Shown in pieces: positions 42,324 through 52,221 of a DNA stretch of 64,000 nt (within the stretch, counting starts at the first letter, position 1; each line of letters starts with the position of its first letter). Under the pieces are notes generated by a model. The model worked only from the letters and a program-made list of their open reading frames with translations. It did not search any database and was not told the DNA's origin. The DNA is from an uncultured Eubacterium sp. (GTDB lineage Bacteria; Bacillota; Clostridia; Lachnospirales; Lachnospiraceae). The translations under genes were made by a program, and so were the position numbers. Location: contig NZ_CAKRAS010000001.1 in assembly GCF_934295145.1 (NCBI RefSeq), positions 1 to 64,000 of the forward strand. Reading direction: 5' to 3'.

Positions 42324-43376
42324 ATGTCAAATATTAAAATGCCAAAGCCAAACGAGGCACTCAGGGAGTTTTTTCAGAATGATGAAGTGTTTGCGTCGTT
42401 ATTCAATGGGTATCTTTTTCAGGGAGAAAATGTTATTTCTTCCACTGCGTTAGAACCTGCAGATACAGCATATGCGGTTACGGTTCAAAATACAGATGGA
42501 AAGAAGCAGAAAATTAATAAATATCGTGATATTGTCAGGAAGACAGAAATAGGGACACTGGTGATACTTGGGATAGAAGATCAGAATAAGGTGCATTACG
42601 CAATGCCGATCCGCAAAATGTTATATGATGTGTTAGGGTATTCCACAGAAATAACAGAAAAGGCGAAACAACAGGATCCGGCAGAATGGACCATAGAGGA
42701 ACGGCTGTCAAATGTGGGAAAAGGAACAACTGTAACACCAATTATTACGGTTGTGTTTTACACGGGGGAAACGCCATGGGATGGTCCGACATCACTTTAT
42801 GATATGATGGATCTGGATGCAGATGATAGAATCTGTACCTGTGTACCGGATTATCCCTTGTATGTGATTGATATAGGGCATGATAAAAAATTGTCCTTTG
42901 CGGATCAGAATTTACAGGACTTGCAATATGCATTGACACAGATATATGCCGAGAAGGAACCGGATGACAGAAAAATCAAAAATAGTATTTTGTCATTAAC
43001 GGGAATTCTTGCAGGTGATCAGAAACTATATGAGACAATGGTCAATAAGGAACAGGGAGGTTCAACGAAGATGTGTAGAGCGTTAGAAAAAAGAGATGAA
43101 GAAATACGAAGAAAAGTAACGGAAGAAAAAGAAGCGGAAATGTGTAAGGCATTAAAGAAAAGAGACGAAGAAATCCGTAAAAGAATAACGAAAGAAAAGG
43201 AAGCGGAGCTAGAGAAAAGAGGCGAAGAAATCCGTAAAAAAATAACGGAAGAGAAAGAAGCGGAAATGGCAACAGTATTAAAGAAAAGAGATGAGGAATT
43301 AGAGAAAAAAGAAGCAGAATTAGCGGAGAAAGACGCTCGCATTCGTGAATTAGAAAAACTTCTAGCAGAGAAATAG
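42324..43376 (+). CDS. Rpn-family (PD-(D/E)XK) nuclease / putative transposase with coiled-coil repeat tail
   Basis: 350 residues from ATG 42324 (AAAAGGAG upstream). Residues 1-245 resemble the Rpn/PDDEXK-type family: NEALREFFQNDEVFASLFNGYLF, TALEPADTAYAV, TLVILGIEDQNKVHYAMPIRKMLYD and ITVVFYTGETPWDGP. From about residue 250 the tail is made of roughly 23-residue charged repeats (KRDEEIRKKITEEKEAE), predicted coiled coil. Rpn proteins are nucleases promoting RecA-independent recombination, but many copies are degenerate. The catalytic Glu/Asp pattern is not fully clear here. Solitary; the extra ORF codons to 42288 are ignored. Confidence 0.7.
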   Translation: MSNIKMPKPNEALREFFQNDEVFASLFNGYLFQGENVISSTALEPADTAYAVTVQNTDGKKQKINKYRDIVRKTEIGTLVILGIEDQNKVHYAMPIRKMLYDVLGYSTEITEKAKQQDPAEWTIEERLSNVGKGTTVTPIITVVFYTGETPWDGPTSLYDMMDLDADDRICTCVPDYPLYVIDIGHDKKLSFADQNLQDLQYALTQIYAEKEPDDRKIKNSILSLTGILAGDQKLYETMVNKEQGGSTKMCRALEKRDEEIRRKVTEEKEAEMCKALKKRDEEIRKRITKEKEAELEKRGEEIRKKITEEKEAEMATVLKKRDEELEKKEAELAEKDARIRELEKLLAEK

Positions 43377-43404
43377 TAGCAAAAGAATATGGAGGAATAT
43401 AAGA

Positions 43405-44052
43405 ATGGGCGAAAAGAATCCGTTACACCACAGCTGTGTCGATTGTGGCGTAACAAATTGTAATAAAATGAACAAATATTATCCGGACTTCTGCCTGACA
43501 ACCGGTATGGACGAAAAGCTGCTGGGCGAAGTGATCCGCTTATATGATGACGAAGAAAATAAAAAAGTAACACTTGCGGCAGCTGGCGTGGAGAGCGATT
43601 ATTACTGTCAGATGTGCCGTGTGGAGGAGACCATTGAATTTGCAAAACGAATCGGTGCAAAGAAAATTGGGATTGCTACCTGTGTGGGACTGATTCGTGA
43701 AACGCGCACACTGACCAATATTTTGCGGAGTCATGGATTTGAAGTATACGGCGTGGCCTGTAAGGCGGGCACGGTGCGCAAAACAGAAGTTGGTATTCCG
43801 AAGACTTGTGAAAACACTGGTGTGAACATGTGCAATCCGATTTTGCAGGCAAAAATGCTGAATGCGGAGCACACAGATCTGAATATCGTGATGGGATTAT
43901 GTGTGGGACACGACAGTATGTTTTACAAATATGCCGAAGGACTGACAACAACACTTGTTGTAAAAGACCGCGTGCTTGGTCACAATCCGGTTGCAGCGCT
44001 GTATGCGGCGGATGGATATTATCATAATAAATTATATCCGCAGGAACAATAA
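43405..44052 (+). CDS. DUF1847 Cys-rich putative metal-binding protein
   Basis: 215 residues, cytosolic. Many conserved cysteines are visible: HHSCVDCGVTNC at the N-terminus, YYCQMCRVEE, GIATCVGL, GVACKAG and MCNPI, ending with LGHNPVAALY. This is the DUF1847 pattern, likely binding metal or an iron-sulfur cluster; no reaction is known. TATGGAGG precedes the ATG. 28 bases after the Rpn gene, but probably unrelated in function. Followed by a terminator. Confidence 0.8.
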   Translation: MGEKNPLHHSCVDCGVTNCNKMNKYYPDFCLTTGMDEKLLGEVIRLYDDEENKKVTLAAAGVESDYYCQMCRVEETIEFAKRIGAKKIGIATCVGLIRETRTLTNILRSHGFEVYGVACKAGTVRKTEVGIPKTCENTGVNMCNPILQAKMLNAEHTDLNIVMGLCVGHDSMFYKYAEGLTTTLVVKDRVLGHNPVAALYAADGYYHNKLYPQEQ

Positions 44053-44064
44053 AATAAAAATGAG

Positions 44065-44095
44065 AAAGGGGGATGTAAAAAAACTCCCTTTTTTG
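44065..44095 (+). terminator. Terminator after the DUF1847 gene
   Basis: AAAGGG / CCCTTT stem with a loop of about 15 bases and T6. Confidence 0.75.
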
Positions 44096-44128
44096 TTATC
44101 AGGGGATTGGAACAGACCAGTGTAACAT

Positions 44129-44157
44129 TTGCGAAAAAACAGGAAACATGATACGAT
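44129..44157 (+). promoter_or_regulatory. Candidate promoter of addBA
   Basis: TTGCGA (44129-44134), a 17-base spacer and TACGAT (44152-44157), 37 bases before the addB start. Confidence 0.5.
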
Positions 44158-44194
44158 GAGCGCAGACAATTTTTTTAGAACAGGAGCAAAAAAC

Positions 44195-47100
44195 ATGGCC
44201 TTACAGCTGATTTACGGAAATTCCGGCAGTGGAAAATCAACCTATATTTATGAAAAAGTCATTCAGATGGCGCAGGCAGACCGCAGGCGCAATTTTTATG
44301 TCATTGTTCCGGAGCAGTTTACGATGCAGACACAGCGGGAACTGGCAGGCCGGTCACAAAATCATGTGATCGTAAATATTGACGTAGTCAGTTTTGAACG
44401 TCTGGCGTACCGTATTTTTGATGAACTTGGTATTCAGAATACGGTCATGGAAGAGACCGGAAAAAGTCTGGTGCTGCGTAAAATTGCGGAAGAAAAAGGC
44501 AAAGATCTGACCGTTTTGCGTGGAAATATCCGGAAGATGGGATATATCAATGAACTGAAATCCATGATTTCTGAGCTAATGCAGTATGATATTTCCGTAG
44601 AAGAGCTGGAAGCGTTTTTACAACAGTTAAAACCGGAATCGAATCTGTATTATAAATTATCGGATGTGCATACCATGTATGCTGCTTTTGAGGAGTATTT
44701 GCAGGGGCAGTATGTGACAGCGGAGCGTGTGCTGGATGTGCTGGCAGAGGCTGTGGATGATTCAAGATTACTGAGAGATGCGGTGTTCGTATTTGACGGG
44801 TTTACCGGATTTACTCCGGTACAGATGAAGTTACTGCACCGCTGCATGCATGTGGTGAAAGATATGTATGTGACGGTGACGATGGATGTGCGGGAAGATC
44901 CGCTGGAGGATCGAGGCATTCAGGACCTGTTTTATATGAGTCGGAAGATGACAGCAGCATTGTTGCGGGCGGCGCAGGAAGAACATTTCCCTGTGGAGGA
45001 AGCAGTGTTTCTGGCACCGGGAGCGCAGAGCCGTCTGGCAAATGCATCTGCTTTGCAGCATTTGGAGCAGAATCTGTTTCGGGTGAGAACGCTACAGTAT
45101 AAGGGAGAATGCAGGGAAGAACTGCAGGTGCATTCGTTGGCAACACCCCGGGAAGAACTGGAATTTGCGGCATGGAAGATTTCTGAACTGATGCGAAAAT
45201 GTGACTATCGTTACAGTGAATGTGCCATTGTGTGCGGTGATGTGGAATGCTATGAAAAATATGCGCAGTCTGTGTTTTCGCGGTATGATATGCCATATTT
45301 TGTGGATATGAAAACTTCGATTTTGTATCATCCATGCATTGAACTGATTCGCGCGATACTGGAAATTGTGGAAAAAGATTTTTCCTATGAAAGTGTTTTT
45401 CGCTTTTTGCGGACCGGTCTGTCCGGATTTGCGGAGGCAGACATTGATTTTCTGGAAAACTATGTGCTGGCCCGTGGAATCCGTGGTGCTTCCAAATGGA
45501 AGAAAAAGTTCCTGAAACCAATGCGTCATACGGGACGAATCCGGATGGAAGAAACGGTATTGCAGGAAGAACTGTCCCGGGCCAATCAGCTGCGGGAGCA
45601 ATTCTGGAAAATGATGGAGCCATTTTATCAGGTGGCATCCCAAAAAGATATTACGGTATCAGAGCTGACAAAGGCTCTGTACGAACTGCTCTGCGCATTA
45701 CATCTGGAAGAACAGATGAGAGAGCAGCAGGAAGCATTTGAGGAAACCGGGGAGGAACTGCTGGCTTCTCAGTATCGCCAGATTTACAAGATTGTTATTG
45801 ATCTGCTGGACAAACTGGTGGATCTGCTGGGTGAGGAAAAGTTGTCGGTCCGGGATTATGCAGACGTGCTGGAGGAAGGTTTTGCATCGGCAAAGGTTGG
45901 CGCGATTCCGCCGGGAGCGGACTGTGTGATTCTGGGCGATATTGAACGTACCCGTCTGGAAGGTATAAAAGTGCTGTTTTTCCTTGGGGTAAACGATGGT
46001 ATGATTCCAAAAAGTACGGCAAATGGAGGTATTTTGTCCCAGTATGACAGGGAACTGATCGAGGAGCAGAAATTGCAGTTGTCACCAACAGCCAGAGAGC
46101 AGTCTTTCTTGCAGCGCTTCTATCTGTATCTGAATATGACGAAGCCGTCGGAGGCGCTGTACCTGACGTATGCGCGGATGGATACGCAGCAAAAAGCGTC
46201 ACGACCGTCTTATCTGATCGGAACACTGCAGAAATTGTTCCCGGAGCTTTCTGTGCAGGAAATTGAGGCGGGGAAAGCCTTTATACCACTGACACCAAAG
46301 AGCAGTCTTGATGCTTATCTGACCGGACTGGCAGCGGCAAGGGAAGGTGAGATAACGGATGATTGGAAGGCACTGCACCGGTACCTTGACGGCTCAATGG
46401 TCTGGGGACCGGTGGTAAAGGAATTATTTGAGGCAGCATTTTCTCAGTTTACCGGGGAAGAGCTGGCAGTTGAGACCGCACGACAGCTGTATGGAACGGT
46501 ATTGACAAATTCTGTTACACGTCTGGAATTATTTGCCCGTTGTGCTTATGCACATTTTCTGGAATATGGTCTGAAATTATCCGAGCGGGAGACTTACAGC
46601 TTTGCGGCGCTGGATATGGGAAGCATGTTCCATGAGATTTTGCAGCGGTATTGCGAAAGTCTGGAGAAATCTTATGACTGGTATTCCATCACGGAGCCGC
46701 AGCAGGAGGATCTGCTGAAGGCTGCCATGCAGGATGCGGTACTTTCCATGCCGAATGAGTCGTTGCTGGAGTCTGCCAGAAGTGCCTATGTGCTGGAGCG
46801 GATCTATCGGATCATGAAGCGCAGCATCTGGGCACTGACCGAACAGATTCGGCACGGAACCTTCAAACCGTCGGGGTACGAAGTGGATTTTGTGCAGGTA
46901 AATGAGTTAAATGTGGAAAATATGATACTGGATGAGGAACACAAAATGCGTCTTGTGGGAAAAATTGACCGTATGGATACTCGTGAGACGGAGGATGCTG
47001 TTTATGTACGCATCATTGATTATAAATCCGGAAAAACAACGTTTCAGCTGTTGAATCTGTATTATGGACAGCAGCTGCAGCTTGTGGTGTATCTGAACGC

Positions 47101-47638
47101 AGCCATGGAGCAGTTAAAGAGGACACATCCGGGAAAAGAAATCGTTCCGGCTGGTATTTTTTACTATCGGATGGATGATCCGATGGTGGATGCGGACGGC
47201 GAGGACGAAGAAAAAATTATGGAAAACATCTTGAGCGAACTGCGTCTGAATGGTCTGGTCAGCCTGGAGCAGGAAGCTTATGAGCAGATGGATGTGGGCT
47301 TACAGGGAAAATCAGAAGTGATTCCGCTGACATTGAAAAAAGACGGAACTGTCAGTAAGCGAGGAACTTCGGGAGCCACCAGAATCGATTTCCATGCGCT
47401 GACGTCCTTCGTGAACCGGAAAATCTGTGCGGCGGCAGAGCAGATCCTGGAGGGAGAGATCAATATCCGTCCGTATCAGATGGAGACGAGAACCGGATGC
47501 GACTATTGTCCGTATCACAGTGTGTGCGGTTTTGATCCGAAGATTGAGGGGTATCGTTACCAAAAAAACAAAAAATTGCAGGAAGAGGAAATCTGGAGTG
47601 ATATTTATCGGGAAGGAGGTCAGTCGGATGAGCGTTAA
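44195..47638 (+). CDS. addB: ATP-dependent nuclease subunit B
   Basis: 1147 residues, partner of AddA in end-processing of double-strand breaks. The N-terminal Walker A is YGNSGSGKSTYIYE, and inactive-helicase-like domains follow. The C-terminal RecB-type nuclease has RIIDYKSGKT. The iron-sulfur cysteines are TGCDYCPYHSVC at the C-terminus together with an upstream RCAYAHF. ATG 44195 follows CAGGAGC; the ORF extension to 44129 covers the promoter. It overlaps addA by 11 bases. Confidence 0.95.
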   Translation: MALQLIYGNSGSGKSTYIYEKVIQMAQADRRRNFYVIVPEQFTMQTQRELAGRSQNHVIVNIDVVSFERLAYRIFDELGIQNTVMEETGKSLVLRKIAEEKGKDLTVLRGNIRKMGYINELKSMISELMQYDISVEELEAFLQQLKPESNLYYKLSDVHTMYAAFEEYLQGQYVTAERVLDVLAEAVDDSRLLRDAVFVFDGFTGFTPVQMKLLHRCMHVVKDMYVTVTMDVREDPLEDRGIQDLFYMSRKMTAALLRAAQEEHFPVEEAVFLAPGAQSRLANASALQHLEQNLFRVRTLQYKGECREELQVHSLATPREELEFAAWKISELMRKCDYRYSECAIVCGDVECYEKYAQSVFSRYDMPYFVDMKTSILYHPCIELIRAILEIVEKDFSYESVFRFLRTGLSGFAEADIDFLENYVLARGIRGASKWKKKFLKPMRHTGRIRMEETVLQEELSRANQLREQFWKMMEPFYQVASQKDITVSELTKALYELLCALHLEEQMREQQEAFEETGEELLASQYRQIYKIVIDLLDKLVDLLGEEKLSVRDYADVLEEGFASAKVGAIPPGADCVILGDIERTRLEGIKVLFFLGVNDGMIPKSTANGGILSQYDRELIEEQKLQLSPTAREQSFLQRFYLYLNMTKPSEALYLTYARMDTQQKASRPSYLIGTLQKLFPELSVQEIEAGKAFIPLTPKSSLDAYLTGLAAAREGEITDDWKALHRYLDGSMVWGPVVKELFEAAFSQFTGEELAVETARQLYGTVLTNSVTRLELFARCAYAHFLEYGLKLSERETYSFAALDMGSMFHEILQRYCESLEKSYDWYSITEPQQEDLLKAAMQDAVLSMPNESLLESARSAYVLERIYRIMKRSIWALTEQIRHGTFKPSGYEVDFVQVNELNVENMILDEEHKMRLVGKIDRMDTRETEDAVYVRIIDYKSGKTTFQLLNLYYGQQLQLVVYLNAAMEQLKRTHPGKEIVPAGIFYYRMDDPMVDADGEDEEKIMENILSELRLNGLVSLEQEAYEQMDVGLQGKSEVIPLTLKKDGTVSKRGTSGATRIDFHALTSFVNRKICAAAEQILEGEINIRPYQMETRTGCDYCPYHSVCGFDPKIEGYRYQKNKKLQEEEIWSDIYREGGQSDER

Positions 47639-50600
47639 GTGGACAAAAGAACAGGAAAAAGTCATCAATCTGAGAAATCGGAGTCTGCTTGTCTCTGCGG
47701 CTGCCGGTTCTGGAAAAACGGCGGTGCTGGTTCAGCGTATTATTTCCATGGTGACCGATGAGACGGATCCGATGGATATCGACCGGCTGTTGGTTGTGAC
47801 GTTTACGAATGCGGCAGCGGCGGAAATGCGGGAGCGTGTTGGCGCAGCCATTGAGGCGGCGCTGGAGAAGGATCCTTACAATCAGCATTTGCAGCGTCAG
47901 CTGACTCTGGTGCACAACGCACAGATTACTACTATTGACAGTTTCTGCATCCGGATTTTGCGGGATCATTTTCACAAAATCGATCTGGAACCGGGATTTC
48001 GTATCGCAGATGAGGGCGAGTTAAAACTGCTGCGGGAAGATGTCTGCGAGGCGGTTCTGGAAGAGTTTTACGAAAAAGCAGATCCGGAGTTTCTACGGTT
48101 TGCAGATAGTTATTCCAGAGCGAAAGATGATCTGCAGATCAAGGAAATGGTGCTGAAATTATATGATTATGCCGAGAGCTATCCCTGGCCGGAGGAATGG
48201 CTGGCATCCTGTGTGCAGCAGTATGAGGCTGCGGATGAGAACGAACTGGAGCAAAAACCGTGGGTGCAGGATTTTCTGGCTTACATGAAAGTGCGGATCG
48301 GGGATCTGATCCGTGCACATGAAGAACTGCTGGAACTGACCCAGGAAGCAGATGGGCCGTATATGTATGAGGCGTCCATTCAGGATGATCTGCGCCAGCT
48401 GCGCGGATTGGCAGAGTTTACACATTATTCCCAGTGGCAGGAAGTTCTGTCCGGGATTAAATTTAAAAATATCGGAAGTGCCAGAAAATACGAGGGCAGT
48501 GAGCAGAAGAAAGAGGCTGTCATGTCCGGGCGTGACCGGATGAAGAAACAGGTGGACAAATGGAAAAAAACAATCTTTGCCACACCGTTAGAAATACAGT
48601 TGGAGAGACTGAATCAGACTTCTGGGATGGTGCGGATGCTGGTGACGGTGACGCAGGCCTTTGCAAAACGTTTTTATCAGGAAAAACAGCTGAAAAATAT
48701 GATGGATTTTTCCGACGTGGAGCACAATGCGCTGCGGGTGCTGGTGGACCCTGAGACAAAAGAACTGACGGAGACGGCACTGGAGTATCAGCAGCAGTTC
48801 AAAGAAGTTATGATCGATGAGTATCAGGACAGCAACTATGTGCAGGAAACGCTTCTGACAGCTGTTTCCGGCGTGAAATGTGGACGTGAAAATTTGTTTA
48901 TGGTTGGTGATGTGAAACAGAGTATTTATCGTTTCCGACTGGCCAGACCGGAACTCTTTATGGAAAAATATGAGCGTTTTTCCACGGAGGAGAGCAGCCG
49001 GCAGCGCATTGATCTGCATCGAAATTTCCGAAGCCGAAGGGAAGTGGTGGATGCGGTCAATGATATTTTCTATCCATTGATGGCGACAGATCTCGGAAAC
49101 GTTGGTTATGATGCGGAAGCTGCTTTGTACGCCGGTGCGGAGTATCCAGAATATGAAGATGTGGCATGTTGTAAACCGGAACTTTTACTGGTTCCGGCGG
49201 ATGGCGGAAGCACAGATCGAAGAGAGCAGGAAGCGTTTGCGGTGGCAGGTCGGATCCGACAGATGGTCGATCAGCAGAAGCTGCCGGGGCTTACTTATAA
49301 AGATATTGTGATTTTACTGCGATCCATGTCCGGTTGGGCGGAGACTTATCAGAAAGTGTTTGAACAGGAAGGAATTCCACTGATCGTATCATCCAAAACG
49401 GGATATTTTTCAGCGACAGAAGTGCAAACGGTGTTATCATTGCTTCGTGTGCTGGATAATCCATGTCAGGATATCCCACTGGCAGCAGTGATGAAATCCT
49501 ATTTTGGTAAATTTACTTCCGATGAATTGGCTCAAATCCGGGCAGAATATCCGAACCTGCCATTTTATCAATGTGTGGAGCAGACGCAGCATCTGGCAGA
49601 AAAAATCTGTGCATTTCAGGAAATGCTTCAGAAGTTTCGCAGACGCATTCCATATACACCGATCCATAGATTACTGCAGGAAATTTTGGACGAGAGCGGC
49701 TACCGCAACTATGTGACAGCGCTTCCGGCCGGAGAGCAGCGTCGGGCCAACCTTGATATGCTGATGGAAAAAGCAGTTGCCTATGAGCAGACGAGTTATC
49801 ACGGTCTGTTTCACTTTATCCGTTACATTGACCGTCTGATGAAATATGATATTGATTATGGTGAGGCGGAAATTATCAGTGAGCAGGAAAATGCGGTCCG
49901 CCTGATGAGTATTCACAAAAGTAAAGGTCTGGAGTTCCCTGTGGTATTTGTCTGCGGAATGGGGAAAAAATTTAATGAACAGGATCTGAACAGCAGCATA
50001 ATCTTTCACCCGGAATTTGGTATCGGTCTAAAATGGTATGACTGTGAGAAGCGAACTAAGGCGAATACACTGATTCATCAGATTTTTGCCATGGAAGCCA
50101 AACGGGAAAATCTGGGGGAGGAACTGCGTGTGCTTTATGTGGCACTGACTCGAGCAAAGGAAAAACTGATCCTTGCGGGAAGCTGCAAACTTCCGGAAAA
50201 GGGACAGTTTCCTGGATACGGCAGGGAGGAAAAAGTGCCGTTTTCGACCCGGTATGATGCGAGATGTTACTGGGACTGGGTACTGCCGGTGCTTGGCATG
50301 GAAAATGGGGCCTATGACTATACAATCTGGGATGAGGAACAGATGCTTTCTGAACAACAGCGGCAGCTGCATGATGCGGCAGAGCAGCACAGGAATTTGT
50401 TGGAAGCACTGCAGGATGTGTCAAAAGAGGAGATGCAGAAGCTGGAAAATCGGTTTGAATGGAAATATGCCTGGCTGGAGGAAGGAAAACATAAACAGAA
50501 AGTATCAGTATCCGAACTTAAGCACCGGGCGATAGAAGAACGCAGTGAGTCAGAGAATCAGACACTGAATACAGCGGAACCGTTATTCCCGCAGGAAATT

Positions 50601-51185
50601 GTTTCCCCATATCTGCCACGGTTTGTGCAGGAAGCCAAGGAAAATGCGGGTGCACTGTATGGAACGATGGTACACCGTTTCCTGGAATGTCTGGATTTTG
50701 CAGAACTTCCGGATTTTATGGAAGAGAAACGGGGTTTGTATTTTGTAAAACAGCAGATCGATGCATTTTGTGCACTTGGACGTATGCAGGAAGCCGACGC
50801 GAAGCGCTTAAACTGGAAGAAACTGCTTGAATTTTTGCAGAGCGATACCGCAAAACGGATGCGAGATGCAGCAATGAAGGGCACGTTAGAGAGGGAAAAA
50901 CCATTTGTAATGTTTGTTCCGGCAAATCTGGTCTGGGAGGAGAGTCACCCGGAAGAAGAAGTGCTGATTCAGGGTATCATAGATGTGTTCTGGGAAGAAG
51001 CGGACGGTATTGTACTGTTGGATTATAAAACAGACCGAGTGGATCATGCGCAGGAACTGGTGCGCCGATATAAAAAACAGTTAGAGCTTTATGCGGATGC
51101 ATTGAGCCGATTTGGAGATGGAAAGCCAGTAAAAGAGATTTTGATCTATTCCTTTGCGTTGGCAGAGACGATACAGCTTTCATAA
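47628..51185 (+). CDS. addA: ATP-dependent helicase/nuclease subunit A
   Basis: 1185 residues, UvrD-like superfamily 1 helicase plus RecB-family nuclease. Helicase motifs: SAAAGSGKTAVLVQR (I), TFTNAAAAEMRERV (Ia), MIDEYQDSN (II), GDVKQSIYRFR (III), LHRNFRSR (IV) and MSIHKSKGLEFPVVF (V), then LYVALTRAKEKLIL (VI). The nuclease motif LLDYKTDRV is near the C-terminus. GGAAGGAGG lies before ATG 47628, inside the end of addB, so the two subunits are coupled. The longer ORF to 47427 is spurious. Confidence 0.96.
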   Translation: MSVKWTKEQEKVINLRNRSLLVSAAAGSGKTAVLVQRIISMVTDETDPMDIDRLLVVTFTNAAAAEMRERVGAAIEAALEKDPYNQHLQRQLTLVHNAQITTIDSFCIRILRDHFHKIDLEPGFRIADEGELKLLREDVCEAVLEEFYEKADPEFLRFADSYSRAKDDLQIKEMVLKLYDYAESYPWPEEWLASCVQQYEAADENELEQKPWVQDFLAYMKVRIGDLIRAHEELLELTQEADGPYMYEASIQDDLRQLRGLAEFTHYSQWQEVLSGIKFKNIGSARKYEGSEQKKEAVMSGRDRMKKQVDKWKKTIFATPLEIQLERLNQTSGMVRMLVTVTQAFAKRFYQEKQLKNMMDFSDVEHNALRVLVDPETKELTETALEYQQQFKEVMIDEYQDSNYVQETLLTAVSGVKCGRENLFMVGDVKQSIYRFRLARPELFMEKYERFSTEESSRQRIDLHRNFRSRREVVDAVNDIFYPLMATDLGNVGYDAEAALYAGAEYPEYEDVACCKPELLLVPADGGSTDRREQEAFAVAGRIRQMVDQQKLPGLTYKDIVILLRSMSGWAETYQKVFEQEGIPLIVSSKTGYFSATEVQTVLSLLRVLDNPCQDIPLAAVMKSYFGKFTSDELAQIRAEYPNLPFYQCVEQTQHLAEKICAFQEMLQKFRRRIPYTPIHRLLQEILDESGYRNYVTALPAGEQRRANLDMLMEKAVAYEQTSYHGLFHFIRYIDRLMKYDIDYGEAEIISEQENAVRLMSIHKSKGLEFPVVFVCGMGKKFNEQDLNSSIIFHPEFGIGLKWYDCEKRTKANTLIHQIFAMEAKRENLGEELRVLYVALTRAKEKLILAGSCKLPEKGQFPGYGREEKVPFSTRYDARCYWDWVLPVLGMENGAYDYTIWDEEQMLSEQQRQLHDAAEQHRNLLEALQDVSKEEMQKLENRFEWKYAWLEEGKHKQKVSVSELKHRAIEERSESENQTLNTAEPLFPQEIVSPYLPRFVQEAKENAGALYGTMVHRFLECLDFAELPDFMEEKRGLYFVKQQIDAFCALGRMQEADAKRLNWKKLLEFLQSDTAKRMRDAAMKGTLEREKPFVMFVPANLVWEESHPEEEVLIQGIIDVFWEEADGIVLLDYKTDRVDHAQELVRRYKKQLELYADALSRFGDGKPVKEILIYSFALAETIQLS

Positions 51186-51221
51186 AAAATATGTGCAGTT
51201 ATTGAATTGGAGAATATGTAG

Positions 51222-51782
51222 ATGAAGATTGTTTTAGCATCAGCCTCCCCGAGACGGCGCGAACTGCTGTCACAGATGGGATTGGAATTTGAAGTATGCC
51301 CGTCACAGGGAGAAGAAAAGATTACAGAAGTGCTGCCGGAGCGTGCCGTAATGGAACTGGCGCAGCAGAAAGCAGCGGAGATCGCAGGAAAAACGGAAGG
51401 AAATGTGTGTATTCTGGGGGCAGACACCGTGGTTGTTTATGACCAGAAGATTCTCGGAAAGCCAAAAGATGCAGAAGATGCAAAAAGGATGCTCCGCATG
51501 CTGCAGGGCAATAAACATCAGGTGTATACCGGGGTCTGCATCTGGAAAAGAGAAAACCGAACAGAAGACGTGCACTGTTTTTTTGAAAAAACAGATGTGG
51601 TCTTTTATCCAATGACAGAAGAAGAGATCAATCAGTACGTGTCCACCGGAGAGCCGATGGACAAGGCCGGTTCTTACGGAATTCAGGGCAGGGGAGGTCT
51701 GTATGTCCGTGAAATCCACGGTGATTATAACAATGTGGTTGGTTTACCAATTGCACGGTTATATCATGAACTAAAAAACTAG
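51222..51782 (+). CDS. maf: Maf-type nucleoside triphosphate pyrophosphatase
   Basis: 186 residues. Family motifs: LASASPRRRELLSQMG at the N-terminus, GADTVVVYDQKILGKPKDAEDA and MDKAGSYGIQG. It hydrolyses dTTP/UTP or modified nucleotides; Bacillus Maf also affects septation. Starts 36 bases after addA. The catalytic Arg and Asp/Lys residues of the family appear intact. Confidence 0.93.
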   Translation: MKIVLASASPRRRELLSQMGLEFEVCPSQGEEKITEVLPERAVMELAQQKAAEIAGKTEGNVCILGADTVVVYDQKILGKPKDAEDAKRMLRMLQGNKHQVYTGVCIWKRENRTEDVHCFFEKTDVVFYPMTEEEINQYVSTGEPMDKAGSYGIQGRGGLYVREIHGDYNNVVGLPIARLYHELKN

Positions 51783-51797
51783 AAGGACTATTTCCGG

Positions 51798-51826
51798 TTG
51801 CGAGAAAGATACAACAATGGTATATT
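51798..51826 (+). promoter_or_regulatory. Candidate promoter for the small acidic protein and PrsA run
   Basis: TTGCGA (51798-51803), a 17-base spacer and TATATT (51821-51826). A small TTTGTC / GACAAA hairpin lies at about 51840-51862 in the leader. Confidence 0.5.
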
Positions 51827-51911
51827 AAAAATAACGGTGTTTTGTCCTGCTAGGATGACAAAGCATCATTTCACATGAAAAAACGAAAATTTTGAAATGG
51901 AGAACAGTACC

Positions 51912-52175
51912 ATGGGCGAATACGATAAAGTATGTATTGAAACATTTTTAAAAGACCAGTTAAAACTTTTTCCGGAGAAAGTTGCAGAGACACCGGAAGA
52001 AGCAGAAGATTTTCTGGATATGTGCATGGCAGCAGTATGCAAAAATCTCAAAGAAGTACGGGAGTACTTTGACGAGACCGGAGCAGATATTTCCGGCATG
52101 AGTAAAGAAGAACTGGAGCAGGCAGACGAAGTGTTTAAACTTCCGGATGGACGTTATCTGGTAGTAGATGCCTAA
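51912..52175 (+). CDS. Small acidic conserved protein of unknown function
   Basis: 87 residues, strongly acidic, no membrane segment or signal. It starts MGEYDKVCIETFLKDQLKLF and ends KLPDGRYLVVDA; an E-rich helical middle contains DFLDMCMAAVCKNLKEVREYF. I do not recognise a domain. ATG 51912 is chosen because GGAG lies 9 bases before it; ATG 51897 has no ribosome-binding site. It precedes the PrsA-like gene by 46 bases, perhaps in one transcript. Confidence 0.75.
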   Translation: MGEYDKVCIETFLKDQLKLFPEKVAETPEEAEDFLDMCMAAVCKNLKEVREYFDETGADISGMSKEELEQADEVFKLPDGRYLVVDA

Positions 52176-52221
52176 AAAATGAGGTATGATTATAAGATTC
52201 CATTAATAGGAGAATAGTTGA

